Under the pieces are notes generated by a model. That model worked only from the letters and a program-made list of their open reading frames with translations. It was not told the origin of the DNA and ran no database searches. Positions 28,578 through 40,200 of a stretch of 64,000 nt of DNA are shown here, piece by piece. Every line of letters starts with the position of its first letter. The first letter of the stretch is position 1. Made by a program: the position numbers and the translations under genes. The DNA is taken from the NCBI GenBank assembly GCA_905178155.1, contig CAJINV010000004.1:9772625-9836624 (forward strand), given 5' to 3'. This DNA is from Amoebophrya sp. A120 (Eukaryota; Sar; Dinophyceae; Syndiniales; Amoebophryaceae).

Positions 28578-30099
28578 TTGTGCAGCTTCACGACCGAAAA
28601 AATACTTGTTCGAATAAGGACGCAAAGAATCAATAAAGCATCTTTTACTTTTCAACAGCGAGAAACAGGACTACGTTTTAAATTTTTAGAACATCACTGC
28701 TTTGTAGCCTTCCCAACTTTTCAGTAGACTTTTAACTTTCAGCGTCAATCTTTTAACTTTTCAACAACTTCAGTAGCAAACAAAATAGTACTCCCCAATC
28801 ACTTTCGAACTTTTTATAAGAAAGAGCTTTTTCTCGTCCTCAGCAGCAGTTCCTTCTTGGCAGCTAAAAAGCCTCAACTTATCCCTGCTTGCCAAAAATA
28901 CTACGGGTAGTGTTTAATTAAGTTGATACTGATAGACTCACGCTAAGACTCAGAATTCACTCTTCGTTAGCATTTAGATTGGCAGCTAAAAAGCCTCAAC
29001 TTATCCCTGCTTGCAAAAAATACTACGGGTAGTGTTTAATTAAGTTAAATGCTTATCATTTTTCACCAGTGAAGAAGTGGAACACGAAACGCCTTTTGTA
29101 TGATGGAGACTGCTATATGTATAGTATACAAAAGTAAGTGCCCTGTTACCCTGTTACCCTTGCTTGTGTTCCATGTGTTGTTGCGTCCGGATGCGCAGGC
29201 GGAGACAGGTAAGGCAAAAAAAAATTAACTGTTTCTGTCATTTAACTTTTTTCTGGCATGACAAATTTGTATGACACCACCTGCAAGAAGTAGCAATAGC
29301 CTACTAAGCGAGCCTGAGCACCTAGTATAACTTTTTTCGTGCCAGCTCGTAAGATCGGGGTTGAGGATCAGTGTTGTTGTTGCGATTTTTGCGTTGATCA
29401 ACCGCGTAGGTCCCCTAAAGTGGGAAAAACCAAGATCCAAGCAGGTGGTGATAGCGGGTCGGTCAAAAAACAAAACCGCCAAGAGTCCTGCAAAAACTGC
29501 CCTCACTCACTCGCCGGGTGGATGCGCCGCCGAGGTCCGCGGATAGCTTAGTGAGAAAAAGAAATAACACTGGTAGTAGCTTAGTAAGAAGGAAAAAATA
29601 GAAGTCGCAAAAACTACTTATACTGTTTTTGTGCTAGAATAGCCGCGCCGCTGAACAACGGGAGACGGCCTGTCCGGTGAGTGAGTACGCCGCCAACTGC
29701 TCGCCGGGGCGCTGTGTGGAAGGGCAGCGCCGCCGCATGTCGAGCCGGGGAACTAGTTTGCTTTGGTCCTCCCTTTTATTTTTTAAGTTCCCCGTCATCT
29801 CAAATCCCCCTTAACTTGCCGCCTTACTCTTCATGAACATGGGGGAAGACATCAGCGCGTAGAACGGTTCGAACCAGACTCGGGCTACAAGGCAACAGCT
29901 AAACCATCCCTACGCCCTCCGGTCGACCTTGACGAAACTGACTACCAAACTCTCTGTGGATTTCTATCAGCTTGGCAGACACCTAGGGCCACGCCACCGC
30001 GCATTCCGAGGGTAGATCAGACGGACCACAGAAGGGCGTTGCGAGGTGGACAAAAACGGCATCACTCAAGCGGGGGAGCGGAAGCAGGGTCTTCGTTCA
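28578..30099. other. Intergenic region with a 122-bp tandem duplication
   Basis: No convincing gene. The start (CACGACCGAAAAAATACTT) resembles the beginning of the duplicated lectin 5' flank, as expected at the end of a tandem unit. It includes the repeat pair below and a short TGTTACCC array near 29145. GGTTCGAACC at 29866 was considered and rejected as a tRNA. Confidence 0.5.
28857..29046. repeat. Direct repeat pair, about 68 bp, period 122 bp
   Basis: TTGGCAGCTAAAAAGCCTCA...TGTTTAATTAAGTT occurs at 28857-28924 and again at 28979-29046 with one or two differences. Role unknown. Confidence 0.8.
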
Positions 30100-30623
30100 N
30101 NNNNNNNNNNNNNNNNNNNNNNNNNNNNNNNNNNNNNNNNNNNNNNNNNNNNNNNNNNNNNNNNNNNNNNNNNNNNNNNNNNNNNNNNNNNNNNNNNNNN
30201 NNNNNNNNNNNNNNNNNNNNNNNNNNNNNNNNNNNNNNNNNNNNNNNNNNNNNNNNNNNNNNNNNNNNNNNNNNNNNNNNNNNNNNNNNNNNNNNNNNNN
30301 NNNNNNNNNNNNNNNNNNNNNNNNNNNNNNNNNNNNNNNNNNNNNNNNNNNNNNNNNNNNNNNNNNNNNNNNNNNNNNNNNNNNNNNNNNNNNNNNNNNN
30401 NNNNNNNNNNNNNNNNNNNNNNNNNNNNNNNNNNNNNNNNNNNNNNNNNNNNNNNNNNNNNNNNNNNNNNNNNNNNNNNNNNNNNNNNNNNNNNNNNNNN
30501 NNNNNNNNNNNNNNNNNNNNNNNNNNNNNNNNNNNNNNNNNNNNNNNNNNNNNNNNNNNNNNNNNNNNNNNNNNNNNNNNNNNNNNNNNNNNNNNNNNNN
30601 NNNNNNNNNNNNNNNNNNNNNNN
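30100..30623. other. Assembly gap (run of N)
   Basis: 524 unknown bases. Open frames drawn across it are meaningless. Confidence 1.
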
Positions 30624-30686
<63 letters not shown>

Positions 30687-30699
30687 TCTCTCTCTCTCT
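30624..30699. repeat. CT dinucleotide microsatellite
   Basis: About 38 CT units with one interruption, directly after the gap; probably the reason assembly broke here. Confidence 0.98.
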
Positions 30700-31513
30700 A
30701 AGGTTGGAGCCAAAGCAGCTCCACCAAGTTGTCCTCTTTTTGTTGAAGTAGCGCTAGACACATGTGAAGAAAGAACAACTTTCAAGCGGTTCCATGTGAC
30801 CACTCTCAACAAACACAACAGCATCTTTGCTGAATAATCTTCAGTATGAATGATTGCCAGTGCGCAGCGGCAGCTGCAGTCCTGTGCGGCCGGAAGAACG
30901 CAGGCCGGCGCAGCCAGGTGGTTGCGATTGAATGCCGCGCACTCTTCAGGATTAAGTTGTCGTTAGTACTATGTGTATGATCACAATAAAAATAAAGGAA
31001 TTTATTGAAAAAAATGCGATGTTTTTGCACTATCGTATCGAAATCTATAATTCGAGCCTGTCAACAAAAACGTCCCGTAGTTCGTCGCACTGCTATACTG
31101 GAATAAATGGCGGAGAAGTAGTGGTCTTCCACGAGCCGAGGGTTTCTGCTTTGTGATGCCACTAAGGATGAAATTATTTCACCGTGCACAGGAGGAGCGT
31201 CGCAGGAGCGAAGCACGAAGTGCAGCTTCAAGTAGTTGAGCGAAATGATGGTTGCGGAAACAACAGCATTACCAAAGTTGTTTTGACCCGGTCGTGATCT
31301 GAAGCAACTTATTCGTACTTCCGAGTGGCAATGCCTTTCCTCCAAAGTGCGTTGAATCGGCGTCAGAATTTATTTCCATCGAGTACTTCTGTGAACAAGG
31401 GCTTGAAGTAGACGATTACAACCTAGTTGTACAACTACAAGCAGTCCTGTCAATAGCGTGGTCGAGCACATATTAAGTAAGTATAATCTAAATCTTCTAT
31501 CTTCCTCACGACG
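30700..31513. other. Intergenic region upstream of the 31514 gene
   Basis: No convincing coding sequence or introner. The last few hundred bases are presumably promoter and 5' UTR. Confidence 0.45.
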
Positions 31514-33036
31514 ATGGCACCTGGTGCACCTCCTCCGCATTATGGAGTTGCGGGAGGAGCAGGATCTTCTTTCGATCCTGGTCTCCAGCAAAATCCATAC
31601 GCCTACAACTCAGGAGCAGGTCCAGCCGGTGCTGCGCCAGGAGACCTGAGTGGTTATGGCACCGCAGCTGCTGGAGCTGGAGCAGCCATGAACGGAGGAC
31701 CAGGCATGATGCAGCAACCTCCGCCTTCCGGCCCCTCGAGTGGACCTGCACACGTCGGGTCCTTGATCGGTAGTACAACTCCGCCAGGGGGCATAGGTGC
31801 AGCTGGTGGACCTCCCTCTTTCCAGCAAACCGGGCTGCGACCGGAGGACGAGATCCACCAATTTACCATGTTCCAGTATGGCGTTCTCAAATGTTACATT
31901 CTCAACTGCTACATAAATTTGTAATGCAAGAATAGCAAAAATCAAAGGGGCAAGGTTGCGCCTATAGCATTACAATTTCGGCGCTGTTTCGCCTTTCTCA
32001 AATGTGTCATGCAAAGCAGCTTGATCGCGTGGATCTTGATGGTAGTTTTGCATGACAAATTCGCGTGACAGTTGGGAATGTAACATTTGGGGACTCCATA
32101 CCCAGACGCTCCTGTGGTTGTTCATGATGCTTTTGACCATGGCTCTGACGGTCGGACCCTGGGTGTACATTTATTTCCAGCTGCGAGCGCGACCCTCGGA
32201 GTCGCCCTGGTCTTGCTGGTCGGACCTCTACGACAGTTTAGCCGCGGGAGAGCCGGGCGACCCGCTGCCAACGGATGAAATCCGGGTTGTGCAGTAATGT
32301 TTATATATAAATTCTGACGCTATAATTTTGCCTATGCATCTGCGGCTTGTTTTCCATTTCCGCTGCACCCCAATCGATTACATCGTCAGTACCGATGTGT
32401 TTCAAGTATCACATGAATACCAAAATCTTTTTTCGTACAACTTCTATCTAAAAACAAAATCACCTCCAGCGAAGCAGACACGGGCGTTTCGGTGAAAAAT
32501 GTCAGCGACATTGCGGATGTAGCCGTGACGCCGCCAGGAGCCGGACTGGACTACGAGGAGGCAGACGGGGAGTGCTGGCCCCCGATGGACATACCATTGC
32601 AGCCGCAGTATAGTTGCTGTTTTTTGTACGAAAAAAGTTTTGATAATGCTATCTCGTCATCATCATGTAGCGCGATGGCGGATATTAGGCATAAGCGGGT
32701 TGCATGTCCGTGTGTAGTTCCGTTCAGAGTGTCGAGTAATTCTACCGTCCCGAAATACTCTTCCCCCCCTAAGACATCGAAGCCGCACGACGAGTCGTGA
32801 AGCATAATTCATCACTTCTACATGGCTGAATATAGAACGACGTGTATCCTCATCGGCCCAACTTGTGCTCCATTAATTTCCATTACAGAACGTCGGACAT
32901 GCTGATATTCTATGATGACAACCAAGTCGCCGCGGGGCATATGGATCGGCTACTGAGCCTCGCGGAAACAGAAGCCGGGCAACCCATCGACACGTCCGAG
33001 TACTTCAAACACAGGAGAGCGCAGCTGGTTAATTGA
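31514..33036 (+). CDS. Single-pass membrane protein of unknown function, four exons
   Basis: 278 residues. Exons 31514-31876, 32106-32293, 32470-32607 and 32889-33036 join in frame. Pro/Gly/Ala-rich N-terminal domain (MAPGAPPPHYGVAGGAG), an amphipathic stretch LRPEDEIHQFTMFQ, then a membrane helix TLLWLFMMLLTMALTVGPWV. An acidic tail carries DYEEADGECWPPMD and SLAETEAGQPIDTSEYFKHR. Intron 1 is an F6 introner that falls just before the membrane helix. Introns 2 and 3 are GT-AG (GTAATG...CTCCAG and GTATAG...TTACAG), both phase 2. No family recognised. Confidence 0.72.
31877..32105 (+). mobile_element. Introner F6
   Basis: TIRs of about 32 bp: TATGGCGTTCTCAAATGTTA and its inverse TAACATTTGGGGACTCCATA. 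Direct repeat TCCAG (31872-31876) / CCCAG (32101-32105). Removal joins FTMFQ to TLLWLF. 229 bp; only F6 copy in the window. Confidence 0.88.
32294..32469 (+). other. Canonical GT-AG spliceosomal intron
   Basis: GTAATG...ACCTCCAG, phase 2. Joins IRVV to HEADTGVSVK by completing CAC across the junction. Confidence 0.8.
32608..32888 (+). other. Canonical GT-AG spliceosomal intron
   Basis: GTATAG...CATTACAG, phase 2. Joins PLQP to QTSDMLIFYDD by completing CAA across the junction. Confidence 0.8.
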
Positions 33037-33163
33037 AGAGAAAAAACGCGTGGTCTTCATTCTGCGTTTTGAATGCTTGGTCTGTAGTTCTAGTTGCTCA
33101 TGCTTGTGGAAGTAGTAGAACTACAACTGAGCCTGATCTTTCTGACACCATCACTACAACATC

Positions 33164-33400
33164 ATGAGCCAAGCTCCGCGAGGACTTGCCTTGGTCGGTG
33201 AGAAAGAAGCTCATCGTCCGAGGGCTAAGTCTTGTTTCGAGGGCTGGATTTATTTTTCGAGAATACCAATAGGAATACCGGAAGATGAAAACAAGATACG
33301 TCTCTCTTGCAGAACAGCGATCAGAAGAAAGCGCACGAGCTGCTGCAAGAGCAACAAACTTCTGGAACTGATCTGCTCGACCGATCGGCTGTTCGTGTGA
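33164..33400 (+). CDS. Small hypothetical ORF, doubtful
   Basis: 78 residues from ATG 33164, basic and Cys-containing (MSQAPRGLALVGEKEAHRPR). No domain, no signal peptide. It may be a real short gene or the start of one with unrecognised introns. Confidence 0.25.
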   Translation: MSQAPRGLALVGEKEAHRPRAKSCFEGWIYFSRIPIGIPEDENKIRLSCRTAIRRKRTSCCKSNKLLELICSTDRLFV

Positions 33401-34248
33401 GCGGTAGGGCTAGCGGCTCCACCGGTCTGAAAACTTGTTTACGTTCTTCATCTTCATATGACATTTCGTTTTCGTGATCGCTTGCTCGACGCCCACTGTT
33501 GTTTATGTTTTGGAACTAGTAGGTCCATAGAAAATCCGCAATCATAGTAGTACTAGGCTTAATAAAATCCGCACCAGAGTGGGGAAAAGAGTATGAAGAT
33601 CACGGCATTTATTTTGCCACTGTCACTGTCACTCAACACCATTGTCCTTGTCGCTTTCGTCACTCGTTCACGTTTTCTACTGTGCCACGGAAGTAGAGGA
33701 TGAAACTTTACTATAAAAAAGCTCTCGTTTGTTTCAACATTTTTGCTGTATTTGCTCGATGTGATGTCTCTCCTGCTATTACTTCGTCATCGCTCGCTAT
33801 CGCATTCGTAATCGTGTACGAGTGATTGTGATGTGTCGTCGTGTCCATCTTCTTCAGTCGTCGTTCGTGCTTACAGGTATACAGCCAAGTTTCAGTCTTT
33901 CATATACATAATCGGTTCTAGTCATGTTGTGTATGTATAGTAGCTCAGGGTTTTTCGTTAACAGTTTCTCTAAAGATGATAACCGCATCAATTTGCGCAC
34001 CAGGCGTTTTTTTTCGAAGGGTCATCATGATCACATAAAATAGAGCTAGTCGACAGTACTCACTGTTCTTTTGCTACGTAAAGATATCTTTTTGAATGTC
34101 AACTACGATGTTTTTTTTGAAAATGGAGCTGCGCCAATGTTGGCTTAAAATTTGTGTGCGTCGTGTGCCACGACTTCAATGTGGGCTCGTCTCGCGAGCA
34201 GCTTGACCATGATTGTGCCACACGATCTCGACAGCCGCTTATTGGGGA
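33401..34248. other. Intergenic region before the giant gene
   Basis: AT-rich, with short runs such as CACTGTCACTGTCACT. No gene or introner seen. Presumed promoter and 5' UTR of the giant gene near the end. Confidence 0.45.
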
Positions 34249-37200
34249 ATGTCCAACACCTTCGACGACGACGTCGCCCGCGACGCCGAGCACGTGCTTT
34301 GGCGCGAGCTGGCGGAGGCAACGGCGGAGCGGGACTGGCGCAAGATTTTGCCGCTGTTCGAAGCGCTCGCTTTCGATGAGTACATAGGACTTTACCGTGA
34401 TAATAGCGGGAGAAAGAGTAGATTTCTCGAGGTGGAAGAAGATGAGCAGCATGTTGCGAACGCAAATAACACCCCCTCCGAGGACCCTCCGGGGCCGGAC
34501 TACGTGGCGCTGTACCGGAGTCAGCGGGAGAGGCTGGGGATGTCGACCGAGCAAGCGGCAACCTGGGAGGAAGAGCAGAAGAAAAAGGATGAGTTGCTCT
34601 CTTATGACAGCAAAAAAGTAGCCCAACATGAGCTAATCACAGTGGCGGAACGCCGAGAAATGCTGGAAACGGACACACGAGCCGTGGTGGATCAGTACAG
34701 CTTCAAGGGGAAGAGAAGGGAAAGACAGGAGAAGAACGAAATCAAGTACGAGCACAGAAAAGAAAAGATTGAAGAAGCGGTCGCGAAGTACAACCAGAAC
34801 GCGGCAATAATTCTGACGGATAAAAACGAGGACTCTTCGTCTTCTTCACAGCACCAGAAAAATTATTCCGATTTCAACTCCCTCGCAGATTTCGACAGGA
34901 ATCCTATCGAAGCCAACATCGAACCCCTCCGGCGGTCCTCTTGGTCGTCGGTGCGGAAGGGAGTGAAAGCCGTCGAGGACTTTCGCTCCTTATATCGCCA
35001 CGTCGAAAAGAATGTGTTGGAGAAAGACAAGCAGACAAGGGATTTGCTATATGCTGTGCAAAAGTATCGTACTCGTATAAATGCATTTACAAATTTCCTC
35101 AGCATGGGAGCTGGATTTTGTCATGCTGTTTTACCTTAAGGACAATGCACTTGGTACGAGTGCGATACTTTTGCAGTGCATATGCTACAATACGGACAAA
35201 TCTTGGATCACGACGTGCAAAAGCAACACGCGCATTTGACGGACAATGCCCTTGCTGCAGCAAATTTGCCACGGGAAGTCTCTTTCGCGAAAGTGAACCT
35301 TGGAGCAGAGGTGAACGTGGTAAAGGAAATGAAAAATTTGCTGCGGCAGCGCGAGATCGACAAGCAGGAGTTCAAAAACTTGAATGAGATGGAAAAAGCG
35401 GTGAAACTGATGACGAAAACGGTGGACACAAGCAACAAGGAGCCAAAACGATTTTCCCTGTTCATCCACAAGCACTGCGCATCCATCGTCGCGTCCGTCG
35501 CGGCCCAGGGAGACATGGCGGAATCGGTCTTCGCGGACCTGGACATCCGGCAGGGTTTACTCGAGGTGCGGCGGAAGGAACAGAAGAAAAAGGAAAAGAA
35601 GGAAAAGCTCTGGAAAAAGTACGTCCGCGGACGGGGGCTGGTCGCCACTTCCGTCAGCAAGCCGGAAGACGGGATGCCGTCGAGCGATTTCGCGGAGTGG
35701 AGTTGTGATTTCGAAGCCATCGTTAACCATCAGATGTGCGAGTGGGTAAAGACCTTAGCGCAGTCGAATCGACTGGACCACCATAAAAAGTTCGCGGACC
35801 CGAAATCCGGAAAATTTTTCTCCAAAGAAGCCGAGGCCGCGCATCTCGAGCTGCAGAAGAAAAGGTTAAAAGCGCTGAACAAGTTCACGTCCACCACGGC
35901 GGATGATAAGAGAAGGGGGTTTCGAGATAAAATTCGGGATGGAAAGGGATTGAAACTCATAAACTTCCGGGAAAGGGTAAGAGAAGACTACCCCGACGTG
36001 CACTTGCTGTCTCGACTGCGTTTCGTCCCATTCTCCGCCACGGATGAGTGGGAGGTCATCTTCCAATTTCTGTCCACTACTTCTACCACCTCTGAAGACC
36101 ATCAGAAAACAAACTCGAAGTTGAGCAAAATGATCCGGAAAAAAATCTTACTCCTCACCGTCGCACTCCGCACCGCAATTTATGAGCAGCGCATGGAACG
36201 ACTAGAGTTCGAGATGGAAGTGCTTTCTTCCGGCGACAAATCTGACGGCGATGACGAGGCCACGGTGAAAGAAAAGCTCGCAAAATTGGACCAACCGATC
36301 GAACTGATGCTCGCCAAGCACCTGCAGCATGACCAAGTTCTCGCGGCGATCGATCCCACCTTTCTCGCGGGCGTTTGTGACGCGCTGCACAAGGCGGGCG
36401 GCGTGGACATTGAGAAGTACTGTAGTAGAGAAACGGCTGAGCGATTGCTTTCTGCGGTGAAGAAGTTCTTGGTCGTCCGGAGCTCCTCAATAGAAGAGGT
36501 TCTTGTAGCACGACGAGACGAGGAGTCCGACGATACTAAGAACGCTTCTGCTCTGTGGTCGCAACATTCCACCTCCAGTGCCGTGATCCGCCCCGGTGGT
36601 GCGAGCATGAGTTACTTGTGGCTAGCGGCGCTGGAGTTGCTCGTTCTGGAGAATTTGAAAGAAGAGAAATTTGAAGAGGATGAACAGGAAAAAAATCTTT
36701 TATTGCACGAAAAACTCCTTTCTAAGGTCGCAAACCTCTATTCACACTGGTGGAGCTGCGGTGCGTCGGCGATTCCTGCTGAGGTCCCGACAACTGCGGA
36801 GGTGGCCGTGCCATCAACTGCGTCGCTCGTTCCGCTTCAAAACCGACTCCCCGACCAATTAGATGCGCAACTCGAAGAGGACGACGTCGCGACCGCATTG
36901 GAAAATACAAAAGGTGGGAAGTTGTCGCAAAAACAAAAGGAGGAAGAGATGCAAAAAGCGGTACAGAAATCTGTCGCGGGGTTTTTGAAGTCCACAGCGA
37001 CGGCAAACGCGAAAAAGCAGCACATTAAATCGCTAACTGGGAGCTCCTCGTCTGCGGGCGTGGGAGGTAGTTCCGGACCCTCTTCTTCTAATATGTCCGC
37101 GGGAGGTGCAACAGCAACTGGGGGCGAAGATGAAGAGGTGGATCTTGGTGCGGACGTAAACTTCGATTTCCGCACGGGGCATAAAAGGCCGAATGAATTT

Positions 37201-40200
37201 CTGGAGCAATGTCGGAAGAGACTGCAAGTTTTAGCGATCACCTTCGTTCTGCAGCACTGCCATTTTTCGAAAGGAAAGTTTCTCCTATTGCGACAGGCCA
37301 TGACTGCAGTGGGCAATAAACCGCCGTCAGCACGCAAGAGTAAGAAAAAGTTCGAATCGATAAGCGCAGGCGCCGACGATGACGGTATTTTTGACCATCT
37401 GCAAGAACCGCAACTCGATTTTCCCTTCCTCCAGGACCTCATCACCCGTGTCGCGGACATCCTCGGTCAGTCGCCCGACTTCCGGTTGGGACAGACGGTA
37501 ATCAGGGACTCGCAACGGAAGCAGAGCGTAGCGGCGAAGCGGATGTTGAAAAACACAAGTAGCTACTTCAACTCGAAGTTGTCAAAGGAGATTTGCTTCG
37601 CGTTGAAAGACGTGCGACTACATACCGCGCAGGAGAAAACAAGTTTTGTCCGGGGCACGGTATCGTTTCTCTCCGAAATGTTCAAAACGAACCCGACACA
37701 GAATAGCTCAAACCTCATATCCCAATGGCAACATCTAGGCCATGCAGCGATCGCGAGCCAGACGCGGGAAAACGCCCAGGCGCCGGAGTTCGGTTTCTTC
37801 TTAGCGTTGGTTGCGCGGATGTTTTCGGCGGCGATGGTGAAAAAGGGGGAATTGGAGATTTTGAAAGCTCAAGGCGGAGGACAAGTACCGCAAGACAATT
37901 CAAAGAACAATAAAAACAGCAGAATGTTGAAGATGACCCAAAAAAGGGGACAGCAGGTTTCTACCGTCGAAGAACTCGATTTCCATTTTCTTCTCGACGG
38001 GGAAGCCTCCTTGACCGCGACCTTGCGAGACATCTTCGCGAAATTCCCGCTACACCTCAGTTACGCGACGGCTATGAACGAGGAGACAAGGGGGTTATCT
38101 GAGTCGAGAGGAAGATTATTCCAGGGTTTCAAGGAGTTCAAGGTCGTCGCTGAGGTTGAGGACGACGAAAAGGCGGAAGACAAGGAATCAAAAGGTGATC
38201 CAAAGGAGAAAAAGCCCCTAAATAGTACAACTGCCGTCCTCGCGTTTAAAGTTACGCAAGAGATCCCCGCGATAGAGAAGTTTGACCGCCATCTGACGCG
38301 GTTTTTCTTCTCAGACTGGCTGTTGAAAGAGGACGCGTATTTCTCATTGACAAGAGTCGAGGACTTGATGTTTCAGTACTCACCGAAGGACGAGACAAAC
38401 AAGGGCTTGGTTGAGGAAAAGGACAGAATGCGGAGGAAATTACGGCCGTTTTCGCACTATGTTTTAAGGAACATTGTTCGTGGTCCAACAGGAAGTTTTT
38501 TATCTTCGCGAAACAAAGAAGTTGTAGACAAAAACGAAGCAACAGCTGCAGAGAATAAAGCCGCAGCATCAGATCTAGTAGATGCCGCGGAAACAGCAGT
38601 CACAAGACCACCCCCTCGCGCCTTACTCGTCGTCTTGCAGCGGTTCTTGCTCCTGCACTGGTTTTCGCACGACGAAGAGGACGTGAAGGATAATTTAGGT
38701 GCTCTTGCGCTTGCGGCCCCAATTATTCAGAAGAGAAGCGAAAAAACGACGAGCAACACGCTATCCGCTGCCACATCTGGTGCAGGTTCTAATACTTCAA
38801 CTTTTTCCAACAGTTTGCTGTTCTGCAAGTCCGATCTGAAGATCAGCGTCCTTTTCGCCTTACTCCACTGGGCCGAGGAATCGTCCTACAAGGTGCAAAA
38901 CCGCAGTCCAGTGGAGCAGGGGCTGGTGAATGCGAAGAAATTCTACGACGAGCTGGACTACGCCAAAGTGCGCGACGCAACCGTCGCCGCGGTGAAAAAA
39001 CAAGCGCACGAAGTAGCGGACGTAATCGAGCCGGTCCTTGGATTGCCCGTGCGCGAGAATCTCGGGTTAGTAGGGGCCGCCGGGGGCGAAGAAGATGATG
39101 ATGACCAAAATAGAAATGCAAGTAAAGCCACAACCGCGGAAACGAGAACGACAAGAGACACGACGAGGACCTCCGCAGCTTCCGGATCCACAAGCGAAAT
39201 CGAGAAGGAACAAAGCGTCCACAGTTCCGCCCGTGGGATGGGAGATTTTGAAGCAAACAAGCCCGGGGAAGGCGTTCTGGTCACTGCAGAGACGATGGGT
39301 ACGAAGAAAAAAAAACTGACAACGTTGAACAGCTACCTGTCCTCCTTTTTAAAATGGGTCCGCCGGGTGTTTTACTTCTGGGCCGAAGTGGCGAAAGTGA
39401 GGCGGAGCAGGAAGAAAATCGCCTTCAGACGGTGGGTCTATTCCTACGACTGCCGCCGGGTCAGGCACTTGTTTGCCGGGACTTTAATCTATCGGTCAGA
39501 CTTCACGGCGCAGTTACTGGCGGCGCTGAAGCCGCAAGACCTCGACGCGGTGGAAGCGGCAAAGCGAAAAGGAGCAGAGGACAGGTGGAGAAATGGCAAC
39601 ACGAATAAGACATCAGGGGAAATAAAGCCGACCAGCTTTTTAGACCACGCGGCGGATTTTTTTCAAAGCAAACTCGGGTCGTTCTTAACTCAAGTCGGCG
39701 GGGCTGCTACAACTCGGGTTGGCGGTGCTGACACCGAAGAACTACTGGCTGCAGCGCCAGATGACGAGGAGGAGGACGATAACGCAGACGAACAAGAAGT
39801 AGTAGACCACGCAGCCGGAAGCAGCTCCTCTTCCTCTTCGTCGACGTCTAGTGAAGAGGACGAAGATGGTTCGACGTCGAGATCAAGGAAAAGAAAAATG
39901 AAATCTATCTCTTCCTCCTCATCTAGTTCCTCTAGGCCAGCGGCGGAACAACAACCCCAGTCCTCCGGGTCCTCCGACACAGACCATTCTAATTCTTCGG
40001 ACCACAACGACAACTTAGAAGCAACTTTGCGCCTCGACGACGAACACAATCGGATCACTTTCCCGCAATACGGAAAAAGAAAGAGCAGCGCGGAGGTGTC
40101 GACTTTTTCCCCCGATGATTCATTTTTCCAGCAGTCGATCGAAGCCGTTCTCGCCATGGATGAGCAGCACAGGCTGATCCGCAACCCCTCCGCCGCTTTT

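Noticed and set aside
28857-29046. Dinoflagellate spliced-leader RNA genes
   Set aside because: The repeat contains AGCCTCAAC but not the conserved spliced-leader sequence or a clear Sm site.
29860-29880. GGTTCGAACC resembling a tRNA T-arm or pol III B box
   Set aside because: No acceptor stem, D-arm or A box at suitable spacing, and no pairing cloverleaf around it.
30039-30837. Long open frames on both strands with Leu-Ser or Arg-Glu repeats
   Set aside because: They cross an N gap and a CT microsatellite.
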